DNA of 64,000 nt. Origin: Streptomyces sp. AP-93 (GTDB lineage: Bacteria > Actinomycetota > Actinomycetes > Streptomycetales > Streptomycetaceae). The stretch lies in the NCBI RefSeq assembly GCF_022808175.1, contig NZ_JALGBX010000011.1, positions 115,081 through 179,080 on the forward strand, in the 5' to 3' direction. This document shows, in pieces, positions 59,967 through 64,000 of the stretch; within the stretch, counting starts at the first letter, position 1, and each line of letters opens with the position of its first letter. Under the pieces are notes generated by a model. That model worked only from the letters and a program-made list of their open reading frames with translations. It was not told where the DNA came from and ran no database searches. The position numbers and the translations under genes are program-made.

Positions 59967-62612
59967 GTGAAGGCTATCCGTCGATTCACCGTGCGCCCCG
60001 TCCTCCCCGAGACCCTCTCGCCGCTCGCCGACCTCGCGCGCAACCTGCGCTGGTCCTGGCACGCCGAGACCCGTGAACTCTTCCAATCCGTCGATCCCGA
60101 GGGCTGGCAAGCCGCCGGCGGGGATCCCGTCAGGCTGCTCGGCGCCGTGTCCGCCGCGCGGATCGCCGAGCTCGCCGGGGACCGGCGGTTCCTGCGGCGG
60201 CTCGCCGTCGCCGCCGCCGACCTCGATGACTACGTCCACGGCGGGAGGTGGTACCAGAGCCACGAGGCGGCCGCGGAGCTGCCCGCCGGCATCGCCTACT
60301 TCTCGCCCGAGTTCGGGATCACCGCCGCCCTGCCCCAGTACTCCGGCGGGCTCGGGATCCTCGCCGGGGACCACCTCAAGGCCGCCAGCGACCTCGGCGT
60401 CCCCCTCATCGGCGTCGGACTCCTCTACCGGCACGGGTACTTCCGCCAGTCCCTCTCCCGGGACGGCTGGCAGCAGGAGCACTATCCGGTGCTCGACCCC
60501 AACGAACTGCCCCTCTCGCTGGTGCGCGAGGAGGACGGGACACCCGCGCGGGTGTCTCTGAGCCTGCCCGGCGGCCGGGCCCTGCACGCGCATGTCTGGC
60601 AGGCCCGCGTCGGCCGGGTGCCGCTGCTGCTCCTCGACTCCGACGTCGAGGACAACGACGCCGTCGCCCGCGAGGTGACCGACCGGCTGTACGGGGGAGG
60701 CAGCGACCACCGGCTCCTGCAGGAGATGCTCCTCGGCATCGGCGGGGTCCGGGCGGTGCGCGCCTACTGCCGGATCACCGGGCATCCCGGCCCCGAGGTC
60801 TTCCACACCAACGAGGGCCACGCCGGGTTCCTGGGACTCGAGCGCATAAGGGAACTGGAGGGACGGCAGGGACTCGGCTTCGACGCCGCCGTCGAAGCCG
60901 TCCGGGCCGGCACCGTGTTCACCACGCACACCCCCGTCCCCGCCGGCATCGACCGCTTCGACCGGGCCCTGGTCGCCCGCCACTTCGGCGACGGCGGCGA
61001 ACTGGCCGGCGTACCCGTCGACCGGATCCTGGCCCTCGGCGCCGAGACCTACCCCGGCGGCGACCCCGGGGTGTTCAACATGGCCGTGATGGGCCTGCGC
61101 CTCGCCCAGCGGGCCAACGGGGTCTCCACCCTGCACGGCGCCGTCAGCCGCGAGATGTTCGCCGGGCTGTGGCCGGGCTTCGACCCCGCCGACGTGCCCA
61201 TCACCTCGGTGACCAACGGCGTGCACGCCCCGACCTGGGTGGCGCCCGAAGTCGTGAGGCTCGGCGCGAAGCAGATCGGCGCCGGCCGCACCGAGGACGC
61301 GCTCTCCGTCGGCGGCTCGCAGCGCTGGGACGCCGTCGCCGACATCCCCGACCAGGACGTCTGGGACCTGCGCCGGGTGCTCCGGGAGCAGCTCGTACAA
61401 GAGGTACGGGACCGCCTGCGCGCCTCCTGGCGCCAGCGCGGGGCCGCCGCCGCCGAGCTGGGCTGGGTGGACTCCGTACTCGACCCGGACGTGCTGACCA
61501 TCGGGTTCGCCCGCCGGGTGCCGTCCTACAAGCGGCTCACGCTGATGCTGCGCGACCCCGACCGGCTGCGCCGCCTGCTGCTGGACCCGGACCGGCCCGT
61601 GCAGATCGTCGTCGCGGGCAAGGCGCACCCGGCCGACGACGGCGGCAAGCGGCTCGTCCAGGAACTGGTGAGGTTCGCGGACGACCCCCGCGTGCGCCAC
61701 CGGATCGTGTTCCTGCCCGACTACGGCATGGCCATGGCCCAGAAGCTCTACCCGGGCTGCGACGTCTGGCTGAACAACCCGCTGCGCCCGCTGGAGGCCT
61801 GCGGCACCAGCGGGATGAAGGCGGCGCTCAACGGCTGCCTCAACCTGTCCGTCCTGGACGGCTGGTGGGACGAATGGTTCGAGCCGGACTTCGGCTGGGC
61901 CATCCCGACCGCCGACGGACTCGGCGCGGACGAGGACCGCCGCGACGACCTGGAGGCGAACGCCCTCTACGACCTGATCGAGGGCCGGGTCGCCCCCCGG
62001 TTCTACGACCGGGCCGGACAGGCCGGACTCCCCGTGCGGTGGATCGAGATGGTCCGGCGCACCCTCGTCTCCCTGGGGCCCAAGGTGCTCGCGGGGCGCA
62101 TGGTGCGGGAGTACGTGGAGCGGCTCTACGCTCCGGCCGCGCACTCCCACCGCGCCCTGACCCCGGACGCGGCGCGGGACCTCGCCTGGTGGAAGGGGCG
62201 CGTCCGCGCGGCCTGGCCGCAGCTCACCGTCGAACACGTGGAGGCCCTGACCGCGGGCCCGGTCGGCGGCACCGCCGAACTCGGGGCCACCCTCACCCTG
62301 CGCGTGCAGGTCTCCCTCGACGCCCTGGCCCCCGAGGACGTCGAGGTACAGGCCGTCGCGGGCAGGGTCGACGCGCAGGACGTCATCCGGGACGGGCGGG
62401 CCTTCCCGCTCAAGCCCGCCGGCGGACCCGACCTGGAGGGCCGCTGGCTGTACGAGGGCCCGCTCGCCCTCGACCGTACGGGACCCTTCGGCTACACCGT
62501 ACGGATCATGCCGGCGCACCCGCTGCTGGCGACCCCGGCCGAACTGGGCCTGGTCGCAAGCCCCGCCACGGGCACGGGCACGGACACGGGAGGCGGCGTC
62601 GTACTGCGCTGA
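59967..62612 (+). CDS. glgP: Alpha-glucan phosphorylase (GT35)
   Basis: 881 aa from GTG 59967 (GAAGGTGG upstream). FSPEFGITAALPQYSGGLGILAGDHLKAASDLGVPLIGVGLLY, HTNEGHAGF, SVTNGVHAPTW, and the PLP lysine segment LEACGTSGMKAALNG. The N-terminal DUF3417 (VRPVLPETLSPLADLARNLRWSW) marks the actinobacterial type. Releases glucose-1-phosphate from the glucan, opposing the GlgE/GlgB route. Ends close to the degenerate regulator at 62626. Confidence 0.93.
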   Translation: MKAIRRFTVRPVLPETLSPLADLARNLRWSWHAETRELFQSVDPEGWQAAGGDPVRLLGAVSAARIAELAGDRRFLRRLAVAAADLDDYVHGGRWYQSHEAAAELPAGIAYFSPEFGITAALPQYSGGLGILAGDHLKAASDLGVPLIGVGLLYRHGYFRQSLSRDGWQQEHYPVLDPNELPLSLVREEDGTPARVSLSLPGGRALHAHVWQARVGRVPLLLLDSDVEDNDAVAREVTDRLYGGGSDHRLLQEMLLGIGGVRAVRAYCRITGHPGPEVFHTNEGHAGFLGLERIRELEGRQGLGFDAAVEAVRAGTVFTTHTPVPAGIDRFDRALVARHFGDGGELAGVPVDRILALGAETYPGGDPGVFNMAVMGLRLAQRANGVSTLHGAVSREMFAGLWPGFDPADVPITSVTNGVHAPTWVAPEVVRLGAKQIGAGRTEDALSVGGSQRWDAVADIPDQDVWDLRRVLREQLVQEVRDRLRASWRQRGAAAAELGWVDSVLDPDVLTIGFARRVPSYKRLTLMLRDPDRLRRLLLDPDRPVQIVVAGKAHPADDGGKRLVQELVRFADDPRVRHRIVFLPDYGMAMAQKLYPGCDVWLNNPLRPLEACGTSGMKAALNGCLNLSVLDGWWDEWFEPDFGWAIPTADGLGADEDRRDDLEANALYDLIEGRVAPRFYDRAGQAGLPVRWIEMVRRTLVSLGPKVLAGRMVREYVERLYAPAAHSHRALTPDAARDLAWWKGRVRAAWPQLTVEHVEALTAGPVGGTAELGATLTLRVQVSLDALAPEDVEVQAVAGRVDAQDVIRDGRAFPLKPAGGPDLEGRWLYEGPLALDRTGPFGYTVRIMPAHPLLATPAELGLVASPATGTGTDTGGGVVLR

Positions 62613-62625
62613 CGGCCCCGGCCGT

Positions 62626-63196
62626 TCAGGGGGCGGGCGGCGGATCCACCAGCCGCCCGTCCTCCACCAGCATCCCGGCCCGCTTGACGCGGCGCAGCGC
62701 CGGGATCACCTCCACCTGCCCCACACCGTCCACCGCGCCGATCCGCTCGGTCAGCCGGGCGGGCGGGACGGAGAGCACGACCGTCGCCTCCGCCTCGTAG
62801 CCGAAGAGCGACGCCGGTCACCCGGCGGGTCCGCGGCAGCTTCTCCAGCAGCAGGGCGTCCCGGTCCTGGCGGGTACGGGCCCGGGTCATGCAGTGGATC
62901 TCGGTACCGCCCGAGCCCAGGGTCACCCACGCGATGTCCGGGCGGCGGGCGAGCGCCTCGGCCACCGGGAGCGCGGCGTCGGGGGCGCACCGCACCCGCA
63001 GCCAGGACTCGAACAGTCCGACGCGGCTCCCCAGCGGCAGCCCGACGACCCGGATCAGGCCGGTGGTCCGCAGCCGCCGGCAGCGCCGTACGACGGTCTG
63101 GTCGCAGACCTCCAGCACCTCGGCCGGATGGCTGAAGGGAGCCCGGCCGTCGATCGTGCCCCCTGCCCCCGGGCCCCCTGCCCACCGTCGTTCCAT
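62626..63196 (-). pseudogene. Degenerate Lrp/AsnC-type regulator
   Basis: From ATG 63196 the frame gives MERRWAGGPGAGGTIDGRAPF: the first helix of the usual AsnC HTH is replaced by Gly/Pro-rich sequence, then AEVLEVCDQTVVRRCRRLRTTGLIRVVGLP is recognisable, followed by an effector-type domain (LFESWLRVRCAPDAALPVAEALARRPDIAWVTLGSGGTEIHCMTRARTRQDRDALLLEKLPRTRRVT). At about 62805 the coherent sequence shifts frame (LFGYEAEATVVLSVPPARLTERIGAV) and stops at 62626. Deletion plus frameshift, so probably non-functional. Divergent from the MFS gene it would have controlled. Confidence 0.75.
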
Positions 63197-63243
63197 CCCT
63201 GCCCTGCCCCGCCCCTGCCCTCGGACATCTCCAGGAGTAACCC

Positions 63244-64000
63244 ATGCGCAAATGGCTGCCGTTGACGGCGGTGTGTCTCGGAGCCTTCATGCTCCTGGTC
63301 GACGTTACGATCGTGACCGTCGCCCTGCCCGACATGGCCCCCGACATGCGCACCGGCTTCTCCGGGCTCCAGTGGGTGATGGACGGCTACGCCCTCGCCC
63401 TGGCCGCCCTGCTGCTCGGCGCCGGATCGCTCGCCGACCGGATCGGCCGGCGCCGCGTCTACCTCGGCGGGCTCGCCCTCTTCGCCGCCGCCTCGCTCGC
63501 CTGCGGCCTGGCCCAGGGCCCCGCCGCGCTGATCGCCTTCCGCGCGGTCCAGGGCGTCGGCGGCGCCGCGATGTTCGCCACCACCATGGCCCTGCTCAGC
63601 TCCACCTACCAGGGCCGCGACCGGGGCGTCGCCTTCGGCGTCTGGGGCGCGGTCAACGGAGCGGCCGCCGCGGCCGGTCCCCTCCTCGGCGGGCTGCTCA
63701 CCGAGCAGTTCGGCTGGCGCTGGATCTTCTTCGTCAACCTCCCGGTCTGCGCCCTCGCCGTGTACGTCACCCTCAAGGCCGTCACCGAGTCCCGCGACCC
63801 GCACGCCAAGGGCCTGGACCTGCCCGGCATGGCCACCTTCACCGCCGGCGCCGCGACCGTCACCTACGCCCTCATCCGCGGCGGCGAGAACGGCTGGACC
63901 TCCGCCGGCACCCTCGGCCTGTTCGCCCTGGGCGCGGCCTCCTTCGCCGCCTTCGTCCTCGTCGAACTGCGCGGCTCCCGGCCGATGCTGGACCTCTCGC
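63244..64000 (+). CDS. MFS drug-exporter family (DHA2-type), truncated by window end
   Basis: ATG 63244 with AGGAG upstream; 252 codons visible. First helices KWLPLTAVCLGAFMLLVDVTIVTVALP, loop ADRIGRRRVYLGG (motif A), GVWGAVNGAAAAAGPLLGGLLTEQFGWRWIFFVNLP (motif C). The D-V-T-I-V-x-V-A-L-P start and GWRWIFFVNLP are those of 14-helix DHA2 exporters. Substrate unknown; the adjoining regulator is decayed, so expression may be constitutive. Confidence 0.92.
   Translation, partial: MRKWLPLTAVCLGAFMLLVDVTIVTVALPDMAPDMRTGFSGLQWVMDGYALALAALLLGAGSLADRIGRRRVYLGGLALFAAASLACGLAQGPAALIAFRAVQGVGGAAMFATTMALLSSTYQGRDRGVAFGVWGAVNGAAAAAGPLLGGLLTEQFGWRWIFFVNLPVCALAVYVTLKAVTESRDPHAKGLDLPGMATFTAGAATVTYALIRGGENGWTSAGTLGLFALGAASFAAFVLVELRGSRPMLDLS

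Overview
The window is Streptomyces chromosome. Coding DNA is very GC-rich with almost only G/C third positions, GTG starts are common, and the cytoskeletal pair Scy/FilP, the GlgE glucan pathway and the acyl-CoA mutase genes are diagnostic. From memory (no search was run) the order follows the S. coelicolor SCO5387-SCO5444 region: nucS, a two-module ABC exporter, filP, scy, methylmalonyl-CoA epimerase, thiolase, meaB, icmA, pyk, ackA, pta, pfkA, trx, glgB, mak, treS, glgE, glgP. Departures from that backbone carry most of the new information.

Layout. 1-3.96 kb: a Pro-rich membrane protein (partial), the mismatch nuclease NucS, an SCO5389-family protein, a luciferase-like monooxygenase and a small zinc-finger-like protein. 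3.97-8 kb: two paralogous ATPase-permease pairs. 8.1-13.8 kb: FilP and a very long Scy coiled coil, the polar-growth cytoskeleton. 14-16.8 kb: propionate/acetoacetyl-CoA genes (mce, thiolase, meaB). 16.9 kb: a 24-codon gene for a bL37-type ribosomal protein. 17-20.9 kb: PepSY, MarR, three AIM24 paralogues, DUF3817.

21.06-25.44 kb: an integrated element of about 4.37 kb that splits a thiamine-binding MTH1187-family gene in frame. It carries a large serine integrase beside its right end, an RsbW-like ATPase, an XRE/phospholipase-D-like gene broken by an in-frame TAA, a NUDIX hydrolase and a resolvase tail. Both junctions share GGGC, and the rejoined ends give a two-fold symmetric attP. 25.7-29.1 kb: PASTA/excalibur protein, C39 peptidase-like protein, a relic made of a membrane-protein head joined to a galactose-oxidase C-terminal domain, and a GH6 glucanase; this looks like the decayed remains of a cslA-glxA-cslZ type locus.

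29.5-41.6 kb: regulators with transporter or enzyme neighbours (ArsR-like/MFS, MarR/MBL hydrolase, TetR), isobutyryl-CoA mutase large subunit under a 24-bp palindrome, a free-standing EF-G domain IV-like protein, a thioredoxin-like co-chaperone without its cysteines, and a DUF6230/DUF6114/secreted protein cluster. 41.7-47.9 kb: pyk, ackA, pta and pfkA, a lower glycolysis and acetate overflow block. 49.1-50.5 kb: a TnpB-only IS605-type element inserted just upstream of a merR-thioredoxin pair. 51.3-62.6 kb: the GlgE pathway (TreS makes maltose, Mak phosphorylates it, GlgE polymerises maltose-1-phosphate, GlgB branches, GlgP degrades). The window ends with a degenerate Lrp-type regulator and the start of an MFS exporter.

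No rRNA, tRNA or CRISPR array was recognised.
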